Part shown: one piece after another, positions 1 to 7,079 of the stretch
Layout of the letters: each line of letters starts with the position of its first letter
How positions within the stretch are numbered: position 1 is the stretch's first letter
DNA from: Desulfobacterales bacterium
Lineage (GTDB): Bacteria > Desulfobacterota > Desulfobacteria > Desulfobacterales > Desulfosalsimonadaceae
Direction of reading: 5' to 3'
Length of the DNA: 11,395 nucleotides
NCBI GenBank assembly: GCA_029933295.1
Contig: JAOZOL010000059.1
Coordinates: forward strand, 1-11,395
Position numbers and translations under genes: made by a program
The notes under the pieces: generated by a model
The model's input: the letters and a program-made list of their open reading frames with translations, nothing else
Told to the model about the DNA's origin: nothing
Database searches by the model: none

Positions 1-1283
1 ACCACACGGCCATTGACGATTGTATACACAGCCCTTCCCGTAAACTCCCATCCATCAAACGGAGAATTTTTACTTTTTGAATAACCGCGGTCAACATTAT
101 ATGTCCAGGTCCGGTTGGGGTCAATAATCGTCAGATCGGCTGCTGATCCGACCGCAATATCATTGGATAGTCCGAAAAACCGGGCGGGATTTTTAGACAT
201 CTTTTTGATCAACATCTCAAAGGATATTACCCCGTCTTCAACCAGTTTAAGTCCTAATGACAAAGATGTTTCAAGGCCGATGATGCCATTGGCCGCCTTA
301 TCAAATTCAACTTCTTTTTCTACAATCGAATGGGGCGCATGGTCCGTTACAATCATATCAATGGTTCCATCTGCAAGCCCGTCATGGATCGCTTTTTTGT
401 CTTTTTCGGATCTAAGCGGCGGATTCATTTTCATATTCGTGTTATATTCGCAAACCGCTTCATCCGTCAGCGTAAAATAATGGGGTGCGGTTTCAGCAGT
501 AACAGCAATTCCTCGCTTTTTCGCATCACGAATCGCGCAAACTGATTCTTTCGTACTGACATGAGCAATATGGACAGCAATGCCGGTTAAGTCACTTAAG
601 GCGATATCCCTTGCGACCATAACACTTTCTGCGGCATTGGGAATTCCGGAAAGACCCAGCCGGGTTGCCGAAATGCCCTCATTCATCACGCCAGCTGAAA
701 GATCATATTCCTCACAATGTGATATAATCTTTAAACCCACGCCTTTTGAATATTCAAGGGCCCGGCGCATCAGTTGCGAGTCGGAAACCGGAAAACCATC
801 ATCTGAAAGCGCGACGGCACCGGCTGCTTTAAGTTCTCCGTATTCGCTTAATTCCTGTCCTTTGAGTCCTTTACTGATGCCGGCGACCGGATGCACGTTA
901 ACGGATCGGCATTGCGCAGCCGTCCTGATGATATATTCAGTAACCTGCCGATTATCATTGACCGGGTTTGTATTGGGCATACAGCAGATTGAAGTAAATC
1001 CCCCGGCGGCTGCGGCATTAATTCCTGTTTCTATGGTTTCCTTATATTCTTCACCAGGCTCTCTTAAATGCACATGCATATCAATCAATCCCGGGACAAC
1101 AATACAGCCTGTTGCGTCAATAATCCGATCTGACTGTTTTTCATTCCCAGGCATATTATCACAGGATGGCTTGAATTCCGGCTCTTTCAACGCTGATATC
1201 CTGCCATCCTTGATGAAAATATCAGTCACCGCATCCATATGGTCCGGGTCAATAACATGACCACCCTTAATGATCATCTGCAT
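1..1283 (-). CDS. pyrC: Dihydroorotase, class I type (3' end just outside window)
   Basis: Zinc amidohydrolase of the cytosol that interconverts carbamoyl-aspartate and dihydroorotate, third step of de novo pyrimidine synthesis. My translation of the minus strand gives 427 residues before the window edge, close to full family length, so probably only a few codons and the stop are missing. Metal and substrate motifs are complete: DMHVHLREPG (H70, H72, R74), SDDG (D161, D162), SHCEE (H189), IAHVS (H241), a PPLR motif, and TDHAPH (D314). The Asp of SDDG in place of a carboxylated lysine marks the class I (Bacillus/Aquifex-like) dihydroorotases. The ATG at 1283 is preceded by a clear GGAGGG (1291-1296, minus strand) 7 bases away, lying inside the pyrB 3' end. 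The gene overlaps pyrB by 17 bases, so the two are probably translated together, and class I enzymes may work in complex with PyrB (known for Aquifex, inferred here). Confidence 0.96.
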   Translation of the reverse strand, partial: MQMIIKGGHVIDPDHMDAVTDIFIKDGRISALKEPEFKPSCDNMPGNEKQSDRIIDATGCIVVPGLIDMHVHLREPGEEYKETIETGINAAAAGGFTSICCMPNTNPVNDNRQVTEYIIRTAAQCRSVNVHPVAGISKGLKGQELSEYGELKAAGAVALSDDGFPVSDSQLMRRALEYSKGVGLKIISHCEEYDLSAGVMNEGISATRLGLSGIPNAAESVMVARDIALSDLTGIAVHIAHVSTKESVCAIRDAKKRGIAVTAETAPHYFTLTDEAVCEYNTNMKMNPPLRSEKDKKAIHDGLADGTIDMIVTDHAPHSIVEKEVEFDKAANGIIGLETSLSLGLKLVEDGVISFEMLIKKMSKNPARFFGLSNDIAVGSAADLTIIDPNRTWTYNVDRGYSKSKNSPFDGWEFTGRAVYTIVNGRV

Positions 1284-2205
1284 GTCTAATCCCTCCGGCA
1301 AGCAAATATAAAAGGGCCATTCGTAACGCAACGCCGTTGGTCACCTGATCCAGAATAACTGAATTCACATAGTCGGCCGCTTGGGAAGAAATTTCCACGC
1401 CCCGGTTAAGCGGCCCCGGATGCATGATCATCACATCCGGTCTGGAATCCTTTATCCTCGATAATGTCAATCCGTATCTGCTTGCGTATTCACGCTCTGA
1501 AGGAAACAAAAAACGCTGCTGCCTTTCTTTTTGAATCCTGAGCATCATAATCACATCTGCCCCGTCAATGACTTCGTCCATATCATTGAAAACAATGGCG
1601 CCTAAAGATTCGATCCCCACCGGAATCATTGTCGGCGGCCCTGCAATCCTGACTTTTGCGCCCATCTTGGTAAACCCGACGATATTGGATCGGGCCACCC
1701 GGCTGTGTGATATATCTCCGACAATAGCTATATTCAGACCCTTCAGATCGCCCTTTTTTTCTCTAACGGTCATCATGTCAAGCAGGGCCTGAGTGGGGTG
1801 TGCATGCATGCCGTCACCGGCATTAATAATTGAGGTTGAAATTCTTTTCGCCAGTAAATAAGGCGTACCGGCCGATGAATGACGAATTACAATTACGTCC
1901 GGGTTCATGGCTTCAAGATTTTTTGCCGTGTCCACAAGGGTCTCCCCTTTTATCAGACTGCTGGCAGATGCGGAAATTGAAATTGAATCCGCAGACAGCC
2001 GCTTTGCCGCCACATCAAATGATATCCGTGTCCGGGTACTTGGCTCGTGAAAAAACAAAACAATAGTTTTGCCCCTTAAGGTCGGGACCTTTTTAATCGG
2101 TCTTTGGGAAATCTCTTTCAGCCCGTCTGCGGTATTCAAAATGAGTTGAATTTCATCAACCGAAAGGGATTCAATATCAAGAATATCTTTTCTGTTCCAT
2201 GTCAT
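1267..2205 (-). CDS. pyrB: Aspartate carbamoyltransferase catalytic subunit
   Basis: Joins carbamoyl phosphate and aspartate to give carbamoyl-aspartate, the committed step of pyrimidine synthesis, in the cytosol. The 312 residues match the usual catalytic chain length. Visible signatures: FHEPSTRTR with the carbamoyl-phosphate loop S56-R60, the SSLIKGET loop carrying K86 (equivalent of the mobile 80s loop lysine), HPTQALLD at H136-D143, and HPGPLNRG at 262-269. All catalytic residues I can check are present. The ATG at 2205 is the first ATG after an in-frame TAA (codon 5 upstream) and lies 24 bases after the lepB stop. It has no convincing Shine-Dalgarno, so translation may depend on ribosomes leaving lepB. 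No regulatory subunit gene (pyrI) or attenuator-like structure is visible nearby. The downstream pyrC overlaps it. Confidence 0.97.
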   Translation of the reverse strand: MTWNRKDILDIESLSVDEIQLILNTADGLKEISQRPIKKVPTLRGKTIVLFFHEPSTRTRISFDVAAKRLSADSISISASASSLIKGETLVDTAKNLEAMNPDVIVIRHSSAGTPYLLAKRISTSIINAGDGMHAHPTQALLDMMTVREKKGDLKGLNIAIVGDISHSRVARSNIVGFTKMGAKVRIAGPPTMIPVGIESLGAIVFNDMDEVIDGADVIMMLRIQKERQQRFLFPSEREYASRYGLTLSRIKDSRPDVMIMHPGPLNRGVEISSQAADYVNSVILDQVTNGVALRMALLYLLAGGIRHADDH

Positions 2206-2229
2206 GATATGTTCGCTTTATTTTAGCCC

Positions 2230-2883
2230 CTATTTTAACATTGATCCGATTCTTCCCCACCTGACGCCGAAATTATCACTGTCCCATGACCAGTATATAA
2301 TAAACGCTTTGCCCTTAATAGCCTTTTCGCCCACAAACCCCCAAAACCGGCTGTCATAGCTGTTATCCCGGTTATCGCCCATAACGAAATATGAATTTTC
2401 CGGTACGGTCACCGGACCGAAATTATCTCTTTGGTTCATTTGAGCAGGAATTATATTTGGGTCCGAATGAACACCATGATCAACACTTAATTGGACGTTA
2501 TTGACAAAAATCTTTTTATTTCTAATCTTCACCGTATCCCCGGGCACGCCGATAACCCGTTTGATAAAATCCTTACCCGGATCTTTGGGGTATTTAAAAA
2601 CAATAATATCTCCGTTAGTTGGTTCCGTAACCGGTATAATCTTGGTCATTATAAAGGGAAGTTTTACGCCATATATAAATTTATTCACTAAAATATGATC
2701 GCCGATCTGCAGTGTCGGCTTCATGGAGCCGGAAGGGATTTTAAAAGCCTGTACAACAAACGTCCGAATAAATAACGCCAGAATGACCGCAATGACAATG
2801 GCCTCTATATTTTCCCTGAGCTTACCCTTTGCTTTGATATCTTTTTTTATCTCTGTTTTCATCGTTGCTGTTTTGACATTCAA
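2230..2883 (-). CDS. lepB: Signal peptidase I
   Basis: Membrane serine protease (S26) that removes signal peptides from exported proteins on the outer face of the inner membrane. The 217-residue protein has a basic N-terminus, one membrane segment at about residues 26-46, then the catalytic domain. The Ser/Lys dyad is S53 in IPSGSMKPTL and K108 in DFIKRVIGVPGD; the GDNRDNSYDSR box is at 169-179. The single N-terminal membrane segment is simpler than the two of E. coli LepB. The likely start is a TTG at 2883: a strong GAGGGAG (2891-2897) lies 7 bases upstream, and an in-frame TGA at 2896-2898 excludes longer forms. The only alternative, ATG at 2862, has no ribosome site and would give 210 residues. 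It lies 46 bases after the DUF39 gene and 24 bases before pyrB. Confidence 0.96.
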   Translation of the reverse strand: MNVKTATMKTEIKKDIKAKGKLRENIEAIVIAVILALFIRTFVVQAFKIPSGSMKPTLQIGDHILVNKFIYGVKLPFIMTKIIPVTEPTNGDIIVFKYPKDPGKDFIKRVIGVPGDTVKIRNKKIFVNNVQLSVDHGVHSDPNIIPAQMNQRDNFGPVTVPENSYFVMGDNRDNSYDSRFWGFVGEKAIKGKAFIIYWSWDSDNFGVRWGRIGSMLK

Positions 2884-2890
2884 ACCTGTT

Positions 2891-2897
2891 CTCCCTC
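2891..2897 (-). promoter_or_regulatory. Shine-Dalgarno that decides the lepB TTG start
   Basis: Reads GAGGGAG on the minus strand, 7 bases before TTG 2883. An in-frame TGA overlaps it (2896-2898), so no start further upstream is possible, and the next in-frame ATG (2862) has no such site. Confidence 0.7.
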
Positions 2898-2929
2898 ACC
2901 TTTCTATATTTTTTTATAAACTCATCAAT

Positions 2930-4099
2930 TTAACCAACCGGCAATGTAAACTGGGGTTCACCCAGTGTAAATTTCTCCTGTTTGATCCATTTTTTTAATA
3001 TTTCCGCTATTTCCCTTGCCTTTGAGACACTGGAAAGGGGGACGGTGGGGGTATCCTTGCCTTTGAACCGAATCATGCCGCCTTTTAATTCATCATAAGT
3101 GACATACCCGTAATTCTTATTTATCCCATTGGGATAATCGTTGCCGTAATCAACAATCTGAACGGGAATATCTTCATCTGATACAGCCGTAAATTGTGCC
3201 ATCTCTTCGTTTAATATCGGTATGGGCACGCCCATGCCAACGGCAAGGGAATTGCCGTAACCCAAAATACTGACCCCCACAACCCATTCCGGCTTCATCT
3301 GCTTGATATCGCCCATGACCCATATGGTTCCAGCGGGTGTCTTTGGAATTCCTTTTTCAGTCCGTTCAGCGGAAGGATTATGTTGCGTCCCGTGCCATGT
3401 CACATAACCTTCACCGCCGCCGAGAAAAATACGGGTACCAAGTCCGATTGTTTTATAATACGGATCATTAAAAAGCGGACTCAACTGCCCTGAGGTTGAA
3501 TAATTGGCATTTCCGGCCTTGGGTTTTAAGGTTCCCATATAGGTATAAATGGTTTTTCCGGTAAGATTCACCGCACAATTATAATTCTGATACCCGTTTC
3601 GCGGATTACACAACGTTGCCTGGCGAAGGTCGGCAAGTTTAACATCCTTTTCCAACTCCTTGTTCGGATAACACGAAGTCCCGTATGATTTGGCTTTTAA
3701 ATGAACCTTTTTGCCTGCTAAAAGGTCATGAATTACATGACCGCCGCCGTAATTAAACTCTCCGGGCCATACTTTATTTAATGGATCATCTTCACATGGC
3801 TCTGTGGCCCCGAGATAACAGTCAACCGCTGCCAGGCCGGCATATGCCGGAACATTATTAAACCAGACCTTGGACGTTTTTATGGTCGGCACGCTCTGGC
3901 CAATATTAATAAAAGCCCCGGAAGAACACATGGGGGCAAAAGTTGCGGTGGTAACTACATCCACATGCTTTGCCGCACCTACCGGACCTTTGTCTTTTAC
4001 AATATCAATCATCTCCTCTGCGGTAACAACAACCACATCGCCGGATCTGATTTTATCATTAATCTCTTTATATGTTTTATTTACTTTAAACTTTGCCAT
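2930..4099 (-). CDS. Homocysteine biosynthesis protein, DUF39/HcyBio (COG1900) family
   Basis: Recognised by overall sequence as the DUF39 family. In methanogens and some sulfate reducers this family is tied genetically to a route that makes homocysteine from aspartate semialdehyde and sulfide, without O-acetyl- or O-succinyl-homoserine. The protein is 389 residues, cytosolic (no signal or membrane segment), with glycine-rich stretches (NYGGGH around 116-121, FLGGGEGYVTWHG) and cysteines at 58 (APMCSSG), 94, 102, 143 (YGTSCYPNK), 164 and 175. C58 and C143 sit in the most conserved-looking contexts and are the best candidates for the persulfide-carrying cysteines reported for the family (inference from memory). 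Methanogen members carry C-terminal CBS domains; this one ends after the DUF39 domain. The ATG at 4099 has GGGAG (4111-4115) 11 bases upstream. The gene sits between an M23 peptidase and lepB, and no NIL/ferredoxin-type partner is in this window. Confidence 0.88.
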   Translation of the reverse strand: MAKFKVNKTYKEINDKIRSGDVVVVTAEEMIDIVKDKGPVGAAKHVDVVTTATFAPMCSSGAFINIGQSVPTIKTSKVWFNNVPAYAGLAAVDCYLGATEPCEDDPLNKVWPGEFNYGGGHVIHDLLAGKKVHLKAKSYGTSCYPNKELEKDVKLADLRQATLCNPRNGYQNYNCAVNLTGKTIYTYMGTLKPKAGNANYSTSGQLSPLFNDPYYKTIGLGTRIFLGGGEGYVTWHGTQHNPSAERTEKGIPKTPAGTIWVMGDIKQMKPEWVVGVSILGYGNSLAVGMGVPIPILNEEMAQFTAVSDEDIPVQIVDYGNDYPNGINKNYGYVTYDELKGGMIRFKGKDTPTVPLSSVSKAREIAEILKKWIKQEKFTLGEPQFTLPVG

Positions 4100-4120
4100 T
4101 TATTCATGAACTCCCATAAA

Positions 4121-5512
4121 TCAGTTAAGCATGGACGTAACCGTCGCAATCTTGCCGGTAATATTATTCTTTATCCATGCCGCATCCCACCATTCAACGG
4201 GATTGACAAACATGTGGTCAATAAACATACCGAAATGAAGATGATCACCCCCGGCCAAACCGGTTGTGCCGGTGTAACCGATAATATCACCTTTTGCAAC
4301 CATCTCACCCGGATTAACCGTCATTCGGCTGAGGTGGGCATAAATGCTGAACAAACCAAACCCGTGATCAATGCAAACCATGTTCCCATAAATTCCGACC
4401 ACTCCTGAAAATACAACCTTGCCCCGATTAGCCGCAGGAACCGCCGCATGCTTTATGGAAGCCAGATCAATTCCCATGTGAACCGCTTTGTCAATTACAT
4501 TTCCCTTATACTTATATGAACGATGGTCCGCAAAAGATGCTCTTCTGGCTGAATTGGGCAGGCGGCCGAATGCACCTTCCCAGTATAACCGGTTTTCGGT
4601 TTTTTTTCCGTTTTCCAGTATGAAATGATTATTCTTCCGTCGCAGCTTGTTATTTATAAAAATAAATTTATCCACAGCAGATAAATTATCATCCCATCCG
4701 TCACTGTCCCGAAATTCCGGCAATTTCCAGTTTAAAAAATCATCAGATATATTTATGACATCATTTTTGATTTTTTTTTGAAGAACGTGATGATAAAATC
4801 CACTTCTTGCCGTATTGCCTGCTGAATCAATCGCTTTTACATAGAAATCCGTTCCGGAATTATCATCATAAGCAAGGGCAAAAAAAGCCAGATAAATATC
4901 TTTGTCTTTAAAATAACCGGAATAACCGGGGAAAAAATTCTGCCCAATATAAACACCGCTTTTTTGACAGGGTTCGGACAACATATAAACCACAAGACCC
5001 GAACCACCTTGACTGACGTTATGCCGGGTGCTTAAAATTGATAATTCAGGCGGCTTTGTATCAAATACAATCTCTTTTTCTATGTAAGTCCGGTTCCCCT
5101 TCCACCAGTCCCGCCAGGAATGGTCCCATACAGCGATCCGTAATTTTGCCGGCCCGTCGGATATTTTTAATTTTTTCGCTTTAATACCGACCTTAAAAGG
5201 AACACGATGAACACTCCCTTTTGGGATAATGCCCCGGGTTTTATATTCTTTATCGAAAAGAACCGTTTCTTTTCCGTCCTTTAACAGCCCGATCCATAAC
5301 TTTTTCACACCGCTCTTTTCATCAAATGCATATCCGGATATGTCAATGTCGGCAGGAACGATGGTTGATAAAAGGTCTATGGTTACTTTTGGTTTTTCGC
5401 CTTCAAATTTTATGATAAGGAGTCCTGCTGCCGGCAATATAATTACCAGACAAAGGATGACGATCAACCATGTTTTAAGTCTTTTCCCTTTTTCTTTTCT
5501 TTTAAACGTCAT
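4121..5512 (-). CDS. Membrane-anchored M23 (LytM-type) metallopeptidase with two Ig-like domains
   Basis: Predicted periplasmic zinc endopeptidase acting on peptidoglycan cross-links, or an adaptor of that fold. I place the start at ATG 5512 (463 residues) because AGGAG (5521-5525) lies 8 bases upstream; an ATG at 5536 would add 8 residues but has no ribosome site. Order of parts: basic N-terminus, membrane segment about 14-34, a beta-rich region about 41-150, a second Ig-like unit starting DTKPPELSIL (151) and containing KAIDSAGN (226-233), a linker to about 340, then the M23 domain. All catalytic residues are present: H345 and D349 (HMGID), H393 (YAHLS), H424 and H426 (DHLHFG), so the enzyme should be active rather than a degenerate EnvC/NlpD-like activator. 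It is the first gene of the leftward cluster, 21 bases before the DUF39 gene. The substrate and any partner cannot be read from the sequence. Confidence 0.92.
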   Translation of the reverse strand: MTFKRKEKGKRLKTWLIVILCLVIILPAAGLLIIKFEGEKPKVTIDLLSTIVPADIDISGYAFDEKSGVKKLWIGLLKDGKETVLFDKEYKTRGIIPKGSVHRVPFKVGIKAKKLKISDGPAKLRIAVWDHSWRDWWKGNRTYIEKEIVFDTKPPELSILSTRHNVSQGGSGLVVYMLSEPCQKSGVYIGQNFFPGYSGYFKDKDIYLAFFALAYDDNSGTDFYVKAIDSAGNTARSGFYHHVLQKKIKNDVINISDDFLNWKLPEFRDSDGWDDNLSAVDKFIFINNKLRRKNNHFILENGKKTENRLYWEGAFGRLPNSARRASFADHRSYKYKGNVIDKAVHMGIDLASIKHAAVPAANRGKVVFSGVVGIYGNMVCIDHGFGLFSIYAHLSRMTVNPGEMVAKGDIIGYTGTTGLAGGDHLHFGMFIDHMFVNPVEWWDAAWIKNNITGKIATVTSMLN

Positions 5513-5555
5513 TACAGATTCTCCTAAAGGCACCATCAGCAGATAAATTAATTTT

Positions 5556-5583
5556 ATTTAACAAGTAAATCGTCTGTTAGCAA
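5556..5583 (-). promoter_or_regulatory. Candidate sigma-70-like promoter for the M23-to-pyrC operon
   Basis: On the minus strand TTGCTA (5578-5583, 4 of 6 to consensus) is followed after 16 bases by TTAAAT (5556-5561, 4 of 6). It lies about 45 bases upstream of the preferred M23 start. The match is weak and the region is AT-rich, so chance is a real possibility. Confidence 0.28.
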
Positions 5584-5600
5584 GGCCTTATTTTCGTTTC

Positions 5601-5640
5601 TTGACTTTTCAAAATGCGCAGGGTAACAGGTGCATATACT
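5601..5640 (+). promoter_or_regulatory. Candidate promoter region for the kdsA-to-ptsN operon
   Basis: TTGACT (5601-5606, 5 of 6 to the -35 consensus) has a poor -10 (TAACAG, 5624-5629) at the right spacing of 17. A better -10, TATACT (5635-5640, 5 of 6), lies 28 bases after the -35, too far to pair with it, and has no good -35 of its own. Either could be used; there is no clear sigma-54 GG-N10-GC type element. Confidence 0.3.
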
Positions 5641-5692
5641 TTTTTGTATTGTACCCTTCCGGCAACTCTATATCATGTCTTAAGGAGGCATA

Positions 5693-6511
5693 ATGGTAAA
5701 TCCGGTACAAATTAACGGCATTAGAATAGGCCGTCCCGAGCCCTTTGTTTTGATTTCGGGTCCTTGCGTTGTTGAAGGTGCGCAAACCACTTTTGATATT
5801 GCCTTTGCCATTAAACAAATCACAGACAGGCTTGAGATCCCGTTTATATTCAAAGCATCCTATGACAAAGCCAACCGGACGTCTATTCATTCATTCAGAG
5901 GTCCGGGAATCAAACAGGGGCTGGAGGTGTTATCCCATATCCGCAAAGAACTCAACGTGCCGATCATTTCAGATGTTCATCAGGTCAGTGAAGTGGATAT
6001 GGCCGGTCAAATTTTAGATATCATTCAAATTCCTGCTTTTTTATGTCGTCAGACTGACCTGCTTGTGGCGGTCGCTAAAACCGGAATACCTGTAAATGTA
6101 AAAAAAGGCCAATTCCTTGCGCCCTGGGACATGAAAAATGTGGTGGAAAAAATTTCATCCGCCGGGAACACCAAAATCATGATAACCGAACGCGGTGTTT
6201 CCTTTGGGTATAATAATCTGGTTTCTGACTTTAGAAGTATCAAAATTATGCAGGAAACCGGCTATCCGGTGATATTTGACGCCACCCACAGTGTTCAGCT
6301 CCCAGGTGGTGCAGGATCAAGTTCCGCCGGACAACGTGAATTTGCACCAGTACTGGCCAGGGCCGCCATCGCGGCCGGAGCTGACGGCATATTTATTGAA
6401 ACTCATAAAGATCCGGATAAGGCACTTTCAGACGGCCCGAATTCCATAAAACTTGAAGACTTGGAAAATCTCCTGATTCAATTAAAAGCCATTGAAAAAG
6501 CATTACAGTAA
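5693..6511 (+). CDS. kdsA: 3-deoxy-8-phosphooctulonate (Kdo-8-phosphate) synthase, metal-dependent class
   Basis: Condenses phosphoenolpyruvate with arabinose 5-phosphate to Kdo 8-phosphate, the first dedicated step toward the inner-core sugar of LPS, in the cytosol. The 272 residues cover the whole TIM barrel. Signatures: SGPCVVEG (22-29), FKASYDKANRTS, QIPAFLCRQTDL, KKGQFLAPWDM, DATHSVQLPGG, FIETHKDPD and SDGPNS. The predicted metal ligands are C25, H199, E236 and D247; the cysteine in GPC (asparagine in the E. coli enzyme) places it in the metal-dependent class. The ATG at 5693 follows a strong AAGGAGG (5682-5688) with a short 4-base gap. It is the first gene of the rightward operon, with kdsC 52 bases downstream. 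No arabinose-5-phosphate isomerase (kdsD) or CMP-Kdo synthetase (kdsB) gene is present in the window. Confidence 0.97.
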   Translation: MVNPVQINGIRIGRPEPFVLISGPCVVEGAQTTFDIAFAIKQITDRLEIPFIFKASYDKANRTSIHSFRGPGIKQGLEVLSHIRKELNVPIISDVHQVSEVDMAGQILDIIQIPAFLCRQTDLLVAVAKTGIPVNVKKGQFLAPWDMKNVVEKISSAGNTKIMITERGVSFGYNNLVSDFRSIKIMQETGYPVIFDATHSVQLPGGAGSSSAGQREFAPVLARAAIAAGADGIFIETHKDPDKALSDGPNSIKLEDLENLLIQLKAIEKALQ

Positions 6512-6520
6512 AAATATACA
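6492..6520 (+). promoter_or_regulatory. Candidate internal promoter in front of kdsC
   Basis: TTGAAA (6492-6497, 5 of 6) and TATACA (6515-6520, 4 of 6) are separated by exactly 17 bases. The element spans the kdsA stop codon and faces the only real gap of the rightward cluster (6512-6563), which is very AT-rich (about 9 G/C in 52 by my count). It could give extra transcription of kdsC, lpt, rpoN, hpf and ptsN independent of kdsA. Inference from consensus only. Confidence 0.33.
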
Positions 6521-6563
6521 TTTCAATAAATTATGCAAATTATTTAAAGCGTTAAATTAGACA

Positions 6564-7079
6564 ATGACATCTTTAAAACTAAACCAAATAAAGCTTTTGC
6601 TCCTTGATGTGGATGGCGTTCTGACCAGCGGACATATTATCTATTCCAATGCCGGTATGGAAACAAAAGCATTTCATGTCAAAGACGGCCTTGGCATAAA
6701 ATTATTAATAAATGCAGGCATTGACATCGGTATTGTTACGGGCAGAAAATCTGAAGCGCTGCTTCAGAGGTGCAATGACCTTGGCATCACACTGATATTT
6801 GATGGCATCAAGGAAAAAGGAGCTGTCCTGGATACCATCCTTGCCCGGACCGGCCTTTTGGCAAAGCAAGTGGCATTTATGGGAGACGATCTGCCGGATA
6901 TTTCCTTATTGAAAAAAGTCGGGGTCAGCGTTGCAGTGGCCGACGCCCATGAAAATGTAAAAAAATCAGTTGATATTATAACGCATAATAAAGGCGGAAA
7001 CGGTGCTGTAAGAGAGTTATGCGAAATGATACTGAAAGACAATGGCTTATGGGATAATATCATAGAAAATTGCATATAA
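6564..7079 (+). CDS. kdsC: Kdo-8-phosphate phosphatase (HAD family)
   Basis: Removes the phosphate from Kdo 8-phosphate to give free Kdo, the step after KdsA. The 171 residues are typical for the small cap-less (C0) HAD phosphatases that work as tetramers. Visible motifs: DVDGV (nucleophile D15, acid/base D17), TGRKSEAL (motif II Thr), a lysine-containing KEKG stretch (motif III region), MGDDLPD (motif IV acidic residues) and the family-typical tail NKGGNGAVRELCE. The ATG at 6564 has no clear Shine-Dalgarno but is only 14 codons before the catalytic DVDGV, so the start cannot be much later. It overlaps lptC by 10 bases. Direct succession to kdsA makes the substrate assignment firm within the HAD family. 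Confidence 0.95.
   Translation: MTSLKLNQIKLLLLDVDGVLTSGHIIYSNAGMETKAFHVKDGLGIKLLINAGIDIGIVTGRKSEALLQRCNDLGITLIFDGIKEKGAVLDTILARTGLLAKQVAFMGDDLPDISLLKKVGVSVAVADAHENVKKSVDIITHNKGGNGAVRELCEMILKDNGLWDNIIENCI

Larger units (their letters stand above)
5513..5692. promoter_or_regulatory. Divergent intergenic region between the two operons
   Basis: This 180-base AT-rich stretch is the only sizeable non-coding DNA in the window and separates two head-to-head clusters, so both promoters should lie here. It also holds the ribosome sites of the M23 gene (minus, AGGAG at 5521-5525) and kdsA (plus, AAGGAGG at 5682-5688). A short perfect palindrome AAGGCCTT is centred near 5586. I see no terminator-like hairpin with a T tract and no RNA gene. 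Confidence 0.7.

Noticed and set aside
580..1260. Long plus-strand open frame of 226 codons
   Set aside because: It lies antisense to pyrC, whose minus-strand translation carries every dihydroorotase motif; the plus-strand product has no recognisable domain and no ribosome site.
2884..2929. Possible terminator between the DUF39 gene and lepB because of a run of A/T
   Set aside because: No GC-rich inverted repeat precedes the tract; it looks like an ordinary spacer with the lepB ribosome site.
3965..4408. Plus-strand open frame of 147 codons across the junction of the DUF39 and M23 genes
   Set aside because: Antisense to two well-supported genes; composition is that of a reverse shadow, with no recognisable motif.
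5513..5536. 8-residue N-terminal extension of the M23 protein from ATG 5536
   Set aside because: No ribosome site upstream of 5536, while ATG 5512 has AGGAG at 8 bases, inside the would-be extension.
5582..5692. Possible sigma-54 promoter upstream of kdsA, suggested by rpoN in the same operon
   Set aside because: No TGGCAC-N5-TTGC-like element with the required GG and GC spacing was seen on the plus strand.
5609..5890. Minus-strand open frame running from kdsA into the divergent intergenic region
   Set aside because: Begins inside the conserved 5' part of kdsA, has no Shine-Dalgarno and no recognisable family; likely chance.
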